Positions 1 through 8,500 of a stretch of DNA of 64,000 nucleotides are shown here, piece after piece (position 1 is the stretch's first letter; each line of letters starts with the position of its first letter). The stretch is from Microtetraspora fusca (GTDB taxonomy: Bacteria > Actinomycetota > Actinomycetes > Streptosporangiales > Streptosporangiaceae): assembly GCF_001570365.1 (NCBI RefSeq), contig NZ_BBYK01000045.1:1-64000 (forward strand), given 5' to 3'. Made by a program: the position numbers and the translations under genes. Below the pieces are notes generated by a model. That model searched no databases, was not told the DNA's origin, and saw only the letters and a list, made by a program, of their open reading frames with translations.

Positions 1-96
1 CGGGTAGAGGTGATCGATCAGGGGGACGGGACGGTGTCGATGCGGTTCCACCGGTATTCCAAGCTCCGCCCCCGACGCTGGACCGACAGACGCTGA
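1..96 (+). CDS. C-terminal tail of a gene entering from the left edge
   Basis: Frame 1 is open from the first base to a TGA at 94-96 and encodes about 31 residues ending in a basic stretch (SKLRPRRWTDRR). The composition, with alternating hydrophobic and polar residues and then a basic tail, looks like a real protein end rather than random frame. The family cannot be recognised from so little. The following 1.2 kb has no comparable coding signal, so the stop probably is a genuine gene end. Confidence 0.3.
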   Translation, partial: RVEVIDQGDGTVSMRFHRYSKLRPRRWTDRR

Positions 97-1364
97 TCGA
101 CGACCGCTGAACGGCGATCCGCAACCTCTGATCGGTGATCCGCGACGGGCGATCGGCGACGTGGTTGACGTAGTGATCGCATCGGTCACCGGTGATCCGG
201 CCCCTCCCACGGGCCGGCCCGGCAGCATGCCCGAACTCCACGCTCCAGGGAGGGCTGCACGCTCCAGGGATGCACAGGCCAGAAGTCAGCGTGGCCAGGG
301 CTCCGCCCGCGTCTGCCCCAGGCCGTCTCAGACGGTGCGCGAACAGGCAGTGACTCGGCGCTGCGACCGGTCACCGATGATCAGGCCGGTCCACCGGCCG
401 GCCCGGCAGTATTGCCCGAGCTTGCCAATGGCAGGGCTCCACGCGCCCGGCATCTCACCTGCCGGAACTCCCACATGCTCGAACTCCACGAGCTGCCCGA
501 GGTGGCGGGTGGACAGGCAGTGATCACCCGAACGCGTCGGTGCTGATCTGGTCCGTACATCGGACAGCTTGGCGGCATGCCATGAACGTGCTCATGCCAG
601 GGCCATACCCGCCGGGCATCCGGGTGGCGGAAGTGCTGGAGCTTCGTGCGCCGGGGCTTCCCGTGCCGGCGTTTCGCCTGTCCGCCCAGGCAGCGGCTGG
701 CAAGGCGGAGATCGATCACTACTGATCCGGCCCGCTACGGGCGGACCTGAGCGTGCCAGGACTCCGGGCACCAGTGCCCCAGGTGCCGGACGTCGTGGGC
801 GGAGCTCCGTCCGCCGCTGCCCCAGGGAATGGGCGGACAGACGATCGCGTCGGTGCTGATCTTGCCCGTCCAGGGGCTGGCCCGGCCGGGTGTTGGAACT
901 CCGCGAGCCTGGGTTCTGCGCGGGCCGCCGTGGCGACCGGGCGTGCCGGCGACCGTGATGGGTACACGGGCGGGCGCCACCTACCGGAGCCGCCAGAGAT
1001 GTCGGACACGCAGGGGTGATGATCGCGTTGGTGCTGACCCGCCCGCATGTGGGCTGGTATGGCAGCGCGCCGCAACTCCACGAGCCAGGGCTCCGGCGGG
1101 CCGATGCGGCGACCGGGTGGCGTCGACAATGACCGGTTCACGGGCGGGCGGTGCCTGGTGGCCTCGTGGCCTGTGGTGGCACTGAAAACGGGCAGGCGAA
1201 GGGGCGATGCGGCATTGAGAACGGGCAGGCGAAGGGGCGATCGTGAACGCCTCCCGGAGCGCACAGGGCTCGTGTGGACTTGTGGCGTTCGCCCGGGTTC
1301 GTCCGTCTGGACGATCGTGCTCTACTGGTGCCCTCCGCATCTGCCGCCATCATCGGAGGTCGCC
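97..1364. repeat. non-coding stretch of degenerate long repeats
   Basis: No frame here has a convincing gene. The DNA is built of diverged copies of one block that recurs at irregular intervals of roughly 130-200 bases (near 174, 376, 522, 713, 841 and 1018). Each copy starts with a GATC-rich core such as GATCGCGTCGGTGCTGATC, continues with a GGCCCGGC-type segment and ends near GGAACTCCACGAGCC. The copies are clear by eye at 841-915 and 1018-1095 and weaker elsewhere. Open frames in the area overlap on both strands and look like by-products of high GC. Confidence 0.4.
1187..1241. repeat. 22-bp direct repeat, two copies
   Basis: AACGGGCAGGCGAAGGGGCGAT is present at 1187-1208 and again at 1220-1241, identical, 33 bases apart start to start. 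It lies 120 bases upstream of the hypothetical gene that starts at 1365. It could be a tandem minisatellite or a regulatory repeat; nothing in the sequence decides this. Confidence 0.6.
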
Positions 1365-1820
1365 GTGGTCCGGCTCGGCATCTGTCCTGGCGTCAACCGG
1401 GACGAGCCGGACGTGCCCGTCGTGATGCTCGTGGTCGACCCCGATGGCACACCGGGCGAGCGCGCCGTCGCCCGGCTCGGCGATTACTGCTACGAGGGTG
1501 ACGGCGTGTTCTTCCTGCTACAGACCGACGGCTGGGCCGAGCACACGCTTGACGACAACCGCCTGGTGGTCGATATCGCCGTGTACCCGTTTGCACTGGG
1601 ACAGATAGGTGTCGACTCTGCGGAGTTCTCCGACCGGTCGGCGATCGATCCCGAGGCGACGCTGGTGCTGCGCGCGGAAGGTGCGGTGGACCTGGAGCTG
1701 TACGCGCGGGCGGCGCACGCAACCGCCGTGTTCGTCGCAGGCCCGGAGCGCACGCTCGACGAGGTGCTGGCTTGCGAGGACGACTGGCCGGTGATCCTCG
1801 CGCTCCCGCCCGAGCTGTAG
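1365..1820 (+). CDS. hypothetical acidic protein, 151 aa
   Basis: I do not recognise this family. The GTG at 1365 is preferred because CGGAGGT (1354-1360) lies four bases upstream; the open frame extends much further upstream, but only through the repeat region. The predicted protein is soluble and acidic, with no signal peptide or membrane segment, and has alternating beta-like segments (PVVMLVVDPDG, LVVDIAVYPFAL, ATAVFVAGPERTLDEV). The size and pattern fit a small immunity-type or bacterial hypothetical protein, but this is only an impression. It stands alone, with repeat DNA on both sides. Confidence 0.6.
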   Translation: MVRLGICPGVNRDEPDVPVVMLVVDPDGTPGERAVARLGDYCYEGDGVFFLLQTDGWAEHTLDDNRLVVDIAVYPFALGQIGVDSAEFSDRSAIDPEATLVLRAEGAVDLELYARAAHATAVFVAGPERTLDEVLACEDDWPVILALPPEL

Positions 1821-2392
1821 CTTCCCGCCTTCCGGCCCAAGGTGAGCCGCGCGGCGGGGTGGCTCTCCGAAGGGTGGAGATCGCCGCCCGAGGCTTGAAC
1901 TCGGCACGCTTGACGGGTCTTCGCTCGGCCCAGCTGTGCCGCAGGAGGCGCACCGGCCACCTTCGAGCGCCTTCGGGCATTGGCTCGCTGCGGCCTGAGG
2001 GGTCCCGCGATCGCCGATTCGTGTTGGTTTGTCCGTGGCGCCGTCCGGCGAGAGCTGGTTCGTCCTTGGCGCCGACTCGATCCGTTGGAGTGAGCAGCAG
2101 TTCGCCGGGGGTGGGAACCATGCCGGCGGCTAGGAAGTAGAGGTCAAGGCTAGGAAGTAGAGGTCAAGGCGCCGGACGAGGTGGTCAGTCGGCAGCCCGC
2201 TCAAGGCGCCGGACGAGGTGGTCAGCAGGCGGCCCGCGCGGGCTGCTGACGAGTTGGTGTTACGTGTTGACGGCTTCCTTGGCTACCTTCGCGGGTCGGA
2301 AGCGGAACAACGACCGGCCAGGGACCGAAACAACCACCGGCCGGGGAGCTTGACCTTCTCGCTCGGGTTCGGGGCGCGGGCTGCACGGCTGC
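1821..2392. other. intergenic region without a recognisable gene
   Basis: About 570 bases with no supportable gene on either strand. The middle holds short tandem repeats (listed separately) and the right end borders an SDR gene stub on the minus strand. The region looks like rearranged or decayed DNA left of the first steroid operon. Confidence 0.5.
2131..2225. repeat. two interlocked short direct repeats
   Basis: TAGGAAGTAGAGGTCAAGGC occurs twice in tandem (2131-2150 and 2151-2170). Overlapping its end, a 25-bp unit starting TCAAGGCGCCGGACGAGG occurs at 2164-2188 and 2201-2225, 37 bases apart. All copies are identical, so the duplications are recent by slippage or recombination. Confidence 0.7.
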
Positions 2393-2506
2393 CTACCCGG
2401 CGCGGGCCAGGGCCAGCGCGGTTTCGCGGCCGATGCCCCGGCTGGCCTCGGTGACCAGCGCCGTCGGACGTCCTTCCCGGGGCGCGGTACGCGCGGCCGG
2501 AGCCAT
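2393..2506 (-). pseudogene. 5' stub of a short-chain dehydrogenase gene
   Basis: On the minus strand an ATG at 2506, preceded by a GGAGAGGACGAGG ribosome site, opens a frame of 37 residues that ends in TAG at 2393. It holds the start of an SDR Rossmann fold: strand TALV, glycine motif TEASRGIG and helix ETALALARAG. A normal SDR has about 250 residues, so the gene is cut immediately after the cofactor-binding helix. Repeats lie just beyond the break. It is a remnant of a lost SDR gene divergent from the hsaC operon. Confidence 0.75.
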
Positions 2507-2716
2507 CGAGTCGTGCACCTCGTCCTCTCCTCCGGATGCGGGCGGCTCCCGCATCGTGGGCCGCGCCCGCCACGAACGCGGGGCGGATCTCACTGAGCGG
2601 GAGGCCGGGGGCTTTCGTACGGCGGCTCTGTCACCTTTGGGGCAGAGAAGAGCGTCCCGCGCGGACCGGAGGGCTATTACGCCCCAGCGGGGCACCGGCA
2701 GATTGGATTGAGGACT

Positions 2717-3637
2717 GTGACGCAGATCCGAGGGCTGGGCTATCTCAAGGTCCAGACACGGGACATCAAGCGCTGGCGCGAGCTGGTGATCGACGGCCTC
2801 GGGTTCGCCGAGGGGAGCGGGCCCGACCCCGAGGGCCTGTATCTGCGGATGGACGAGCGCCAGGCGCGGCTGATCGTGCTGCCCGGCGAGTCCGACCGGG
2901 TGCTCGCGGTCGGCTGGGAGGTGCGCGACCAGTTCGCGCTCGCCGCCGTCGGCCGCGCGGTGGAGGCCGCGGGCGTCGCCGTCAAGGTGCTGTCGGAGGC
3001 GGAGGCCGCCGAGCGGGCCGCCGAGCAGGTCATCGCCTTCGAGGACCCGGCCGGTACGCCGGTCGAGGTCTTCTTCGGCCCCGTGCTGGACCACAGCCCG
3101 GTGATCACCGGGATGGGCCAGCGGTTCGTCACCGGCCCGCAGGGGATGGGCCACGTGGTCCTGCCCACCACCGCGATGCAGGAGACCGTCTCCTTCTACA
3201 CGGAGGTGCTCGGCTTCCTCCCGCGCGGCGCCATGAAGGTCGGCGGCGGCCAGGGCGGCGTGCCCGTGCTGCGCATCCGCTTCATGGGCGTCAACCAGCG
3301 TCACCACAGCCTCGCCATCTGCCCCGCGCCGCACGGCGAGGAGCCCGGCCTGGTCCACCTCATGGTCGAGGTGGACACCCTCGACGCGGTCGGCATGGCC
3401 CTGGACAAGGTACGCAAGCTGGGCTTCTCCATCTCGTCCACGCTGGGCCGGCACACGAACGACAAGATGGTGTCGTTCTACGTCCGTGCCCCCGGAGGCT
3501 GGGACATCGAGTACGGCTGCGAGGGGATGCTCGTGGACGAGACGTACTACACCGCCGAGGAGATCACCGCGGACAGCTACTGGGGGCACGACTGGTCCGG
3601 CTCCGAGCCGCTCGCCGCTTTTATCCCGCGTTCCTGA
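2717..3637 (+). CDS. hsaC: HsaC-like extradiol ring-cleavage dioxygenase
   Basis: A 306-residue type I extradiol dioxygenase with two vicinal-oxygen-chelate domains. HsaC cleaves the catecholic ring A of 3,4-DHSA in steroid degradation. Iron ligands fall in the expected places: His in GMGHVVL, His in GLVHLMVEV and Glu in DIEYGCEG; the C-terminal WGHDW is also characteristic. The GTG at 2717 is chosen because it gives an N-terminus aligning with known HsaC (TQIRGLGYL); a TTG at 2708 is the alternative. It is the first of four genes, 10 bases before the flavoprotein. HsaA is 14 kb away, and HsaB and HsaD are not in the window. A related substrate such as another catecholic steroid is possible. 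Confidence 0.85.
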   Translation: MTQIRGLGYLKVQTRDIKRWRELVIDGLGFAEGSGPDPEGLYLRMDERQARLIVLPGESDRVLAVGWEVRDQFALAAVGRAVEAAGVAVKVLSEAEAAERAAEQVIAFEDPAGTPVEVFFGPVLDHSPVITGMGQRFVTGPQGMGHVVLPTTAMQETVSFYTEVLGFLPRGAMKVGGGQGGVPVLRIRFMGVNQRHHSLAICPAPHGEEPGLVHLMVEVDTLDAVGMALDKVRKLGFSISSTLGRHTNDKMVSFYVRAPGGWDIEYGCEGMLVDETYYTAEEITADSYWGHDWSGSEPLAAFIPRS

Positions 3638-3647
3638 GAGGCGGCGG

Positions 3648-5129
3648 ATGAGCTCCCTCCCCTCGGTCGAACCGGTCAAGGCGTCGACCGTCGCCCGGTT
3701 CGACCATGAATGCGATGTGCTCGTCGTCGGATTCGGCTGCGCCGGCGCCTCCGCCGCCTTCGAGGCCGCCGCGGCGGGCGCCGACGTCCTCGTGCTGGAA
3801 CGCGCGAGCGGGCCGGGCGGCTCGTCCGCGCTGTCCGGCGGCGAGCTGTATCTCGGCGGCGGAACGAGCGTGCAGAAGGCGTGCGGCTTCGAGGACGACG
3901 CGGAGAACATGTTCGCCTACCTCGCGGCGGCCCTCGGCCCGCACGCCGACGAGGAGAAGCTGCGGCTGTACTGCGACGGCAGCGTCGAGCATTTCGAGTG
4001 GTTCCTCGCGCGCGGCCTCACCTTCAACGAGTCGCTGTTCGACGCCCCGTCCTGGATGCCGCCGACCACGGACGGGCTGATGTGGCTGGGCGAGAACGCC
4101 TGGCCGTACAACACGGTCGCCCGGCCGGTGCCGCGCGGCCACCGGCCCGCCACCGAGAGCTTCGGCGGCTGGCTGATCATGGAGAAGCTGGTCGAGGCGG
4201 CGAAGGGCGCGGGCGCGGGCTGTCACACCGACACTGTCGCCACCGCCCTGGTGGTCGATGACGAGGGCCGCGTCGTCGGCGTGACGGCCCGCCGGTACGG
4301 CGAAACCCTGACCTACCGCGCGCGCCGGGGCGTCGTGCTCACGACCGGCGGCTTCGTCGACTCCGAGGAGATGCTCCGGCAGCACGCGCCGGTGCTCCTC
4401 GGGCACGGGAAGGTCAGCGCCGGCCTCGACGACGGCGGAGGCATCCGCATGGCGGCCGCGATCGGCGCGGCCACCCGCCACATGGCGGAGGTGGAGATCG
4501 CGCTGACCGCCCTGCCCGCCATGGTCACCCGCGGGATGCTCGTCAACGGGCTCGGCCAGCGGTTCGTCAACGAGGACGTGTACCCGGGTCTGTTCAGCGT
4601 CGCCGCGGTCCGGCACCAGCCGGGACCGTACTGGGTGATCATCGACGAGGAGGGGTACGAGGACATCCCCGAGCGCGACCTCTGGGGCGTACGTCCCGAG
4701 ATCGTCGCGGAGACCCTCGCCGAGCTGGAGGAGACGCTCGGGATGCCCGCCGGCGCGCTGGAGACCACGATCGGCGTCTACAACCGGCACGCCGAGCGCG
4801 GTGAGGACCCCTACTTCCACAAGGACGCCAAGTGGCTCCGGCCGCTCAGGGCGCCCTTCGCCGCGATCGATCCGCGGCTCGGGTTCGTCCCCGGCGACAG
4901 GGACGCCGCGGCCCGGGGCACCGGCGCGGCCGGCTTCACCCTCGGCGGCCTGCACACCACCGTGGACGGCGCCGTGCTCGACCAGTCGGGCCGTCCGATC
5001 CCCGGCCTGTACGCCGCGGGCCGGGCCGGCTCCGGCATCCACGGCGAGGGCTACATCAGCGGCACCTCGCTCGGGGACGGCACGTTCTTCGGCCGCCGGG
5101 CCGGGCGCGCGGCGGCGGGGGAGGGGTGA
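3648..5129 (+). CDS. KstD/fumarate-reductase-type FAD oxidoreductase
   Basis: 493 residues. The N-terminal half has the dinucleotide-binding motif VVGFGCAGASAAFEAA followed by the acidic end of strand 2 (VLVLERASGPGGSSALSGG). The C-terminus has the flavoprotein closing segment GLYAAGRAGSGIHGEGYISGTSLGDG. This is the superfamily of 3-ketosteroid dehydrogenases and fumarate reductases. It is clearly different from the KstD at 21094-22656: the KstD-type GRVYPGPG segment is replaced by GEGYISG. GAGAGGCGG precedes the ATG at 3648. The operon position between a ring-cleaving dioxygenase and a SnoaL-like protein suggests it desaturates or reduces a steroid or aromatic intermediate; the substrate is unknown. 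Confidence 0.8.
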   Translation: MSSLPSVEPVKASTVARFDHECDVLVVGFGCAGASAAFEAAAAGADVLVLERASGPGGSSALSGGELYLGGGTSVQKACGFEDDAENMFAYLAAALGPHADEEKLRLYCDGSVEHFEWFLARGLTFNESLFDAPSWMPPTTDGLMWLGENAWPYNTVARPVPRGHRPATESFGGWLIMEKLVEAAKGAGAGCHTDTVATALVVDDEGRVVGVTARRYGETLTYRARRGVVLTTGGFVDSEEMLRQHAPVLLGHGKVSAGLDDGGGIRMAAAIGAATRHMAEVEIALTALPAMVTRGMLVNGLGQRFVNEDVYPGLFSVAAVRHQPGPYWVIIDEEGYEDIPERDLWGVRPEIVAETLAELEETLGMPAGALETTIGVYNRHAERGEDPYFHKDAKWLRPLRAPFAAIDPRLGFVPGDRDAAARGTGAAGFTLGGLHTTVDGAVLDQSGRPIPGLYAAGRAGSGIHGEGYISGTSLGDGTFFGRRAGRAAAGEG

Positions 5130-5137
5130 CGGGGCCG

Positions 5138-5635
5138 ATGAGCACGACCGCGAGGACGCTGGAGGAACGCGTCGCGGACCAGGAGCGGATCGCGGCGATC
5201 AAGGCGCTCAAGTACCGGTACTGGCGCGCCTGCGACACCAAGGACCCGGAGGCGTTCCGGGACTGCTTCGTTCGCGAGGGCGCGTCCATCCGGTTCGGCC
5301 GGATGGGCGACTACGACGACGCGGCGGGGCTGGTGGAGACCTTCGAGAAGATCGCGCTCCGCACGGTGGACGGCAGGCACGTGATCCTCGACATGCACCA
5401 CGGCATCCACCCCGACATCACGCTGGTCTCGGAGACCGAGGCCGTCGGCCGGTGGACGCTGCGCTTCCGGCAGGTCAACCTGATCGACAACACCGAGAAG
5501 ATCGCCACCGTGGAGTACGACGACGCGTACGTCGTCGAGGACGGCCGGTGGAAGAAGTCGAAGTGCCACGCGCGCGAGCTCTGGTCGATCACCCGGCCGC
5601 TCCCCGAGGGCACCGTCGTCACGGAGGATTTCTGA
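5138..5635 (+). CDS. SnoaL/NTF2-fold protein, BaiE-like
   Basis: 165 residues of the NTF2-like cone fold that includes scytalone dehydratase and the bile acid 7-alpha-dehydratase BaiE (about 166 aa). The N-terminal helix carries KYRYWRACDTKD, with Tyr28 and Asp33 where BaiE has its Tyr/Asp pair, and a double His (87-88) lies in the central MHHGIHPD. These match the general layout of catalytic residues in the family, which is suggestive, not proof. It starts 8 bases after the flavoprotein and ends one base before the SDR, so it belongs to the same transcript. A dehydratase acting on a hydroxylated steroid is a reasonable hypothesis; a non-catalytic binding role is possible. Confidence 0.75.
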   Translation: MSTTARTLEERVADQERIAAIKALKYRYWRACDTKDPEAFRDCFVREGASIRFGRMGDYDDAAGLVETFEKIALRTVDGRHVILDMHHGIHPDITLVSETEAVGRWTLRFRQVNLIDNTEKIATVEYDDAYVVEDGRWKKSKCHARELWSITRPLPEGTVVTEDF

Positions 5636-5636
5636 G

Positions 5637-6488
5637 ATGGGCACGGGCAGCGGGCCGGGCGCGGGGAAGGTGGCCGTCGTCACCGGCGCGAGCCGCGGCG
5701 TCGGCAAGGGCGTCGCCCTCGCCCTCGGCGAGGAGGGCTGGACGGTGTACGTCACCGGCCGCGGCCCACTCGAGGAGAACAACCGCCTGCGGCGCTCGGC
5801 CGACGAGGTGACGGCCCGGGGCGGCACCGGCGTCGCGGTGGCCTGCGACCACCGCGACGACGCGCAGATCGCCGCCCTCTTCGATCGGGTGGACGCGGAG
5901 CGGGGCCGGATCGACCTCCTCGTCAACAACGTCTGGGCCGGGCCGGACTACGACAGCGCCGCCGAGCCGTTCTGGCGGCGGCCGCTCAGCGACTGGGACA
6001 GCCTCATCACGGTGGGCCTGCGCGCCCACTACGTGGCGACCGTAGCCGCGACCACCCGGATGGTACGGCGCGGCAGCGGCCTGATCGTGAACATCTCGTC
6101 CTTCGGCACCCGCCGCCACCTGCACTCGGTGCTGTACGGCATGTCCAAGGCGGGGATCGACAAGATGACCGCCGACATGGCGGTGGAGCTGGCCGACCAC
6201 GAGGTCACCGTCCTCTCGCTGTGGCCCGGCCTCGTGCAGACCGAGCGCGTGCTGGCGAAGGGGGTCGAGACCATCGCCGGGTTCCCGATCGCCGAGGCGG
6301 AGACCCCGGAGTTCCAGGGGCGGGTGATCGCCGCGCTCGCCGCCGACCCGAAGGTGCGCGCCCGCAGCGGGCAGACGCTCATCTCGGCGGAGACGGCGGT
6401 CGAGTACGGCGTGACCGAGCGGGACGGCCGGCTCCCGGCCTCGCACCGGGCCGCGTTCGGCGGCGGCCCGGTGTTCCCCGTTCCGTGA
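5637..6488 (+). CDS. short-chain dehydrogenase/reductase (DHRS1-like)
   Basis: 283 residues. The cofactor motif TGASRGVGKG follows strand KVAVVTG; catalytic Tyr and Lys are in YGMSKAG, and NISS supplies the Ser. The extended loop after strand 2 (GRGPLEENNRLRRSADEV) and the GLVQTERV segment resemble DHRS1-type SDRs, longer than the typical 250 residues. It starts one base after the stop of the SnoaL-like gene and is the last gene of the 2717-6488 operon. It is probably a hydroxysteroid or hydroxyacyl dehydrogenase; specificity cannot be read from sequence. Confidence 0.85.
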   Translation: MGTGSGPGAGKVAVVTGASRGVGKGVALALGEEGWTVYVTGRGPLEENNRLRRSADEVTARGGTGVAVACDHRDDAQIAALFDRVDAERGRIDLLVNNVWAGPDYDSAAEPFWRRPLSDWDSLITVGLRAHYVATVAATTRMVRRGSGLIVNISSFGTRRHLHSVLYGMSKAGIDKMTADMAVELADHEVTVLSLWPGLVQTERVLAKGVETIAGFPIAEAETPEFQGRVIAALAADPKVRARSGQTLISAETAVEYGVTERDGRLPASHRAAFGGGPVFPVP

Positions 6489-6581
6489 CGGCTCGGGGGA
6501 GCGACCCTCAGCCCCGTGCCAGGACGGCTGCCAGCGGCCCACGCGACGCCGATGCGCGTCGAGCCCGCGGCGGGGCGGCGG

Positions 6582-6718
6582 CCGGTCCTCGATCAGGATC
6601 TCTCCCGAGTCGGGGAGGTCCATGCCCCCGATCAGGTGCAGCAGGGTGGACTTGCCCGCCCCTGACTGGCCCATGAGGGCCGTCGCGCCGCCCGCCGCGA
6701 ACTCCAGGTTCAGCGCCC
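6582..6718 (-). pseudogene. remnant of a LolD/MacB-type ABC ATPase
   Basis: Read on the minus strand, about 45 residues are intact: LNLEFAAGGATALMGQSGAGKSTLLHLIGGMDLPDSGEI in two overlapping pieces, i.e. the strand before Walker A, Walker A itself (GQSGAGKST) and the GG-D-PDSG loop typical of LolD/MacB ATPases. No upstream start, signature motif or Walker B follows. Its 5' end runs into the stop codon region of the ABC exporter gene ending at 6710. It is a broken gene that does not belong to the neighbouring exporter family. Confidence 0.75.
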
Positions 6719-8500
6719 GCCCACCGCGTCGATGGACACGCCGGAGAACTGGGCGGCGTAGAGCCGGGCGTACGCGCCGCCGGGGCGGCCGACGAGCTCG
6801 TCGTGCGCCCCCTGCTCGACGATCCGGCCGGAGTCCATCACCAGGATCAGGTCGGCGTGGCGGATCGTGGAGAGCCGGTGGGCGATGACGAAGCAGGTGC
6901 GCCCGGCGCGCAGCGACGTCATCGCCCGCTGGACCAGCACCTCGGTGCGGGTGTCCAGCGCGCTGGTCGCCTCGTCCAGGACGAGGATCGCCGGGTCGGT
7001 CAGGAAGGCCCGCGCGATGGTGACGAGCTGCCGCTCGCCGGCACTGAGGGCGGCGCCCTCGTCGTCGATCACGGTGTCGTACCCGTCGGGCAGGGTGCGC
7101 GCGAGGTGGTCGAGGCCGGTGGCGCGGGCCACCTCGACGACCCGCTCGCGCGGCACGTCGCCCGCGCCGTACGCGATGTTGTCGGCGAGCGTCCCGCCGA
7201 ACAGCCAGGTCTCCTGGAGCACCATGCCGATCCGGCCGCGCAGTTCCTCCACCGGCAGGCGGGCGATGTCCACGCCGTCCAGGGTGATGCGGCCGCCGGT
7301 GACGTCGTAGAACCGCATGAGCAGGTTGAGCAGCGTGGTCTTGCCCGCTCCGGTCGGCCCGACGATGGCCACGGTCCGTCCGGGCTCCGCCACGAGCGAC
7401 AGGCCCTCGATCAGCGGCCGGTCCGGGACGTACCGGAAGGAGACGTCCTCGAACGCCACGCGGCCCCTCGTGCCGGACGGCGCCGCGTCCACGTCCGAAC
7501 CGCCTCTCTCGTCCTCGTCCTCGTCAAGGAGCTCGAAGACCCGGCGGGCCGAGGCCAGCACCGACTGGAGCAGCGCGGACATCGACGCCGCCTGGTTGAT
7601 CGGCTGGCCGAACTGGAGGCAGTACTGGATGAACGCCTGCACGTCGCCGATCGACAGGGCGCCCGCGGCGACGCGCAACCCGCCGATCACCGCGACGAGC
7701 ACGAAGTTGACGTTGAGGAGCAGCGTCATCGTCGGCCCGATCAGGCCGGAGACGAACTGCGCCGCGAACCCGGCGCGGAACGCCGCGTCGTTGTGCTCCG
7801 TGAAAGTCCGCAGGGCCTGCCGCTCCCTGCCGAAGACCTTGACGAGCGAGTGTCCGGTGTACATCTCCTCGATGTGGGCGTTGAGCCGTCCCGTGGCCGC
7901 CGCCTGCTCCCCGAAGCCGCGCCGGGCGCGGGCGCCGACGGCCCGCGCCGCCACCGCCGACAGCGGCACCACGACGAGCGAGACCAGCGCGAGCAGCGGC
8001 GAGATCCACACCATCATGGCGAGCACGCCGACGAGCGTGAGCAGCGCGTTGGCGAGCACGCTGAGTGTCTGCTGCAGCGTCTGGGCGACGGTGTCGATGT
8101 CGTTCGCGGCCCGGGAGAGGATGTCGCCGCGGGAGTGCCGGTCGAAGTACGCCATCGGCAACCGGGCCAGCTTGGCCTGGGTCCGCTCCCGCAGGCGGAA
8201 GACCAGCCGCTGCGTGACGGTGACGGTCAGCCGCTGCTGGGCGTACGCGAACCCGAAGGCGGCCAGATGGCAGGCCAGCGCGGCCAGCAGCACCCGCCCG
8301 ACCCCGGTGAAGCCGACCGGGCGGCCGCCCGCGACGGCGGACACGATCAGGTCGGTGGCCTCGCCGAGCAGCCGGGGCACGGTCACGGTCAGCGCGACGC
8401 CGGCGGCGCCGAGTACCAGCGCGCCCGCCGCGTGCCACCGCTCGGGACGGGCCGCGCGCAGCAGCCGCACGGCGACGCCGCGCCTCTCGTCGGCGTTCAT
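6710..8500 (-). CDS. ABC exporter half-transporter with canonical Walker B (subunit B)
   Basis: 596 residues: an N-terminal six-helix type IV exporter membrane domain (to about residue 310), then a nucleotide-binding domain. Visible motifs are Walker A GPTGAGKTT, a degenerate signature LSAGERQL, Walker B LVLDEATSALD with the catalytic Glu, and an intact H-loop IAHRLS. Its ATG overlaps the stop of the upstream exporter gene by 4 bases, so the two subunits are made together. Together they form a heterodimeric multidrug-type exporter in the plasma membrane. The FMN reductase and TetR gene upstream point to export of, or resistance to, a small molecule. Confidence 0.9.
   Translation of the reverse strand: MNADERRGVAVRLLRAARPERWHAAGALVLGAAGVALTVTVPRLLGEATDLIVSAVAGGRPVGFTGVGRVLLAALACHLAAFGFAYAQQRLTVTVTQRLVFRLRERTQAKLARLPMAYFDRHSRGDILSRAANDIDTVAQTLQQTLSVLANALLTLVGVLAMMVWISPLLALVSLVVVPLSAVAARAVGARARRGFGEQAAATGRLNAHIEEMYTGHSLVKVFGRERQALRTFTEHNDAAFRAGFAAQFVSGLIGPTMTLLLNVNFVLVAVIGGLRVAAGALSIGDVQAFIQYCLQFGQPINQAASMSALLQSVLASARRVFELLDEDEDERGGSDVDAAPSGTRGRVAFEDVSFRYVPDRPLIEGLSLVAEPGRTVAIVGPTGAGKTTLLNLLMRFYDVTGGRITLDGVDIARLPVEELRGRIGMVLQETWLFGGTLADNIAYGAGDVPRERVVEVARATGLDHLARTLPDGYDTVIDDEGAALSAGERQLVTIARAFLTDPAILVLDEATSALDTRTEVLVQRAMTSLRAGRTCFVIAHRLSTIRHADLILVMDSGRIVEQGAHDELVGRPGGAYARLYAAQFSGVSIDAVGGR

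Noticed and set aside
2393-3910. Long minus-strand open frame opposite hsaC
   Set aside because: Only its last 37 codons look like protein (SDR stub). The rest is an antisense shadow of hsaC caused by high GC at third positions.
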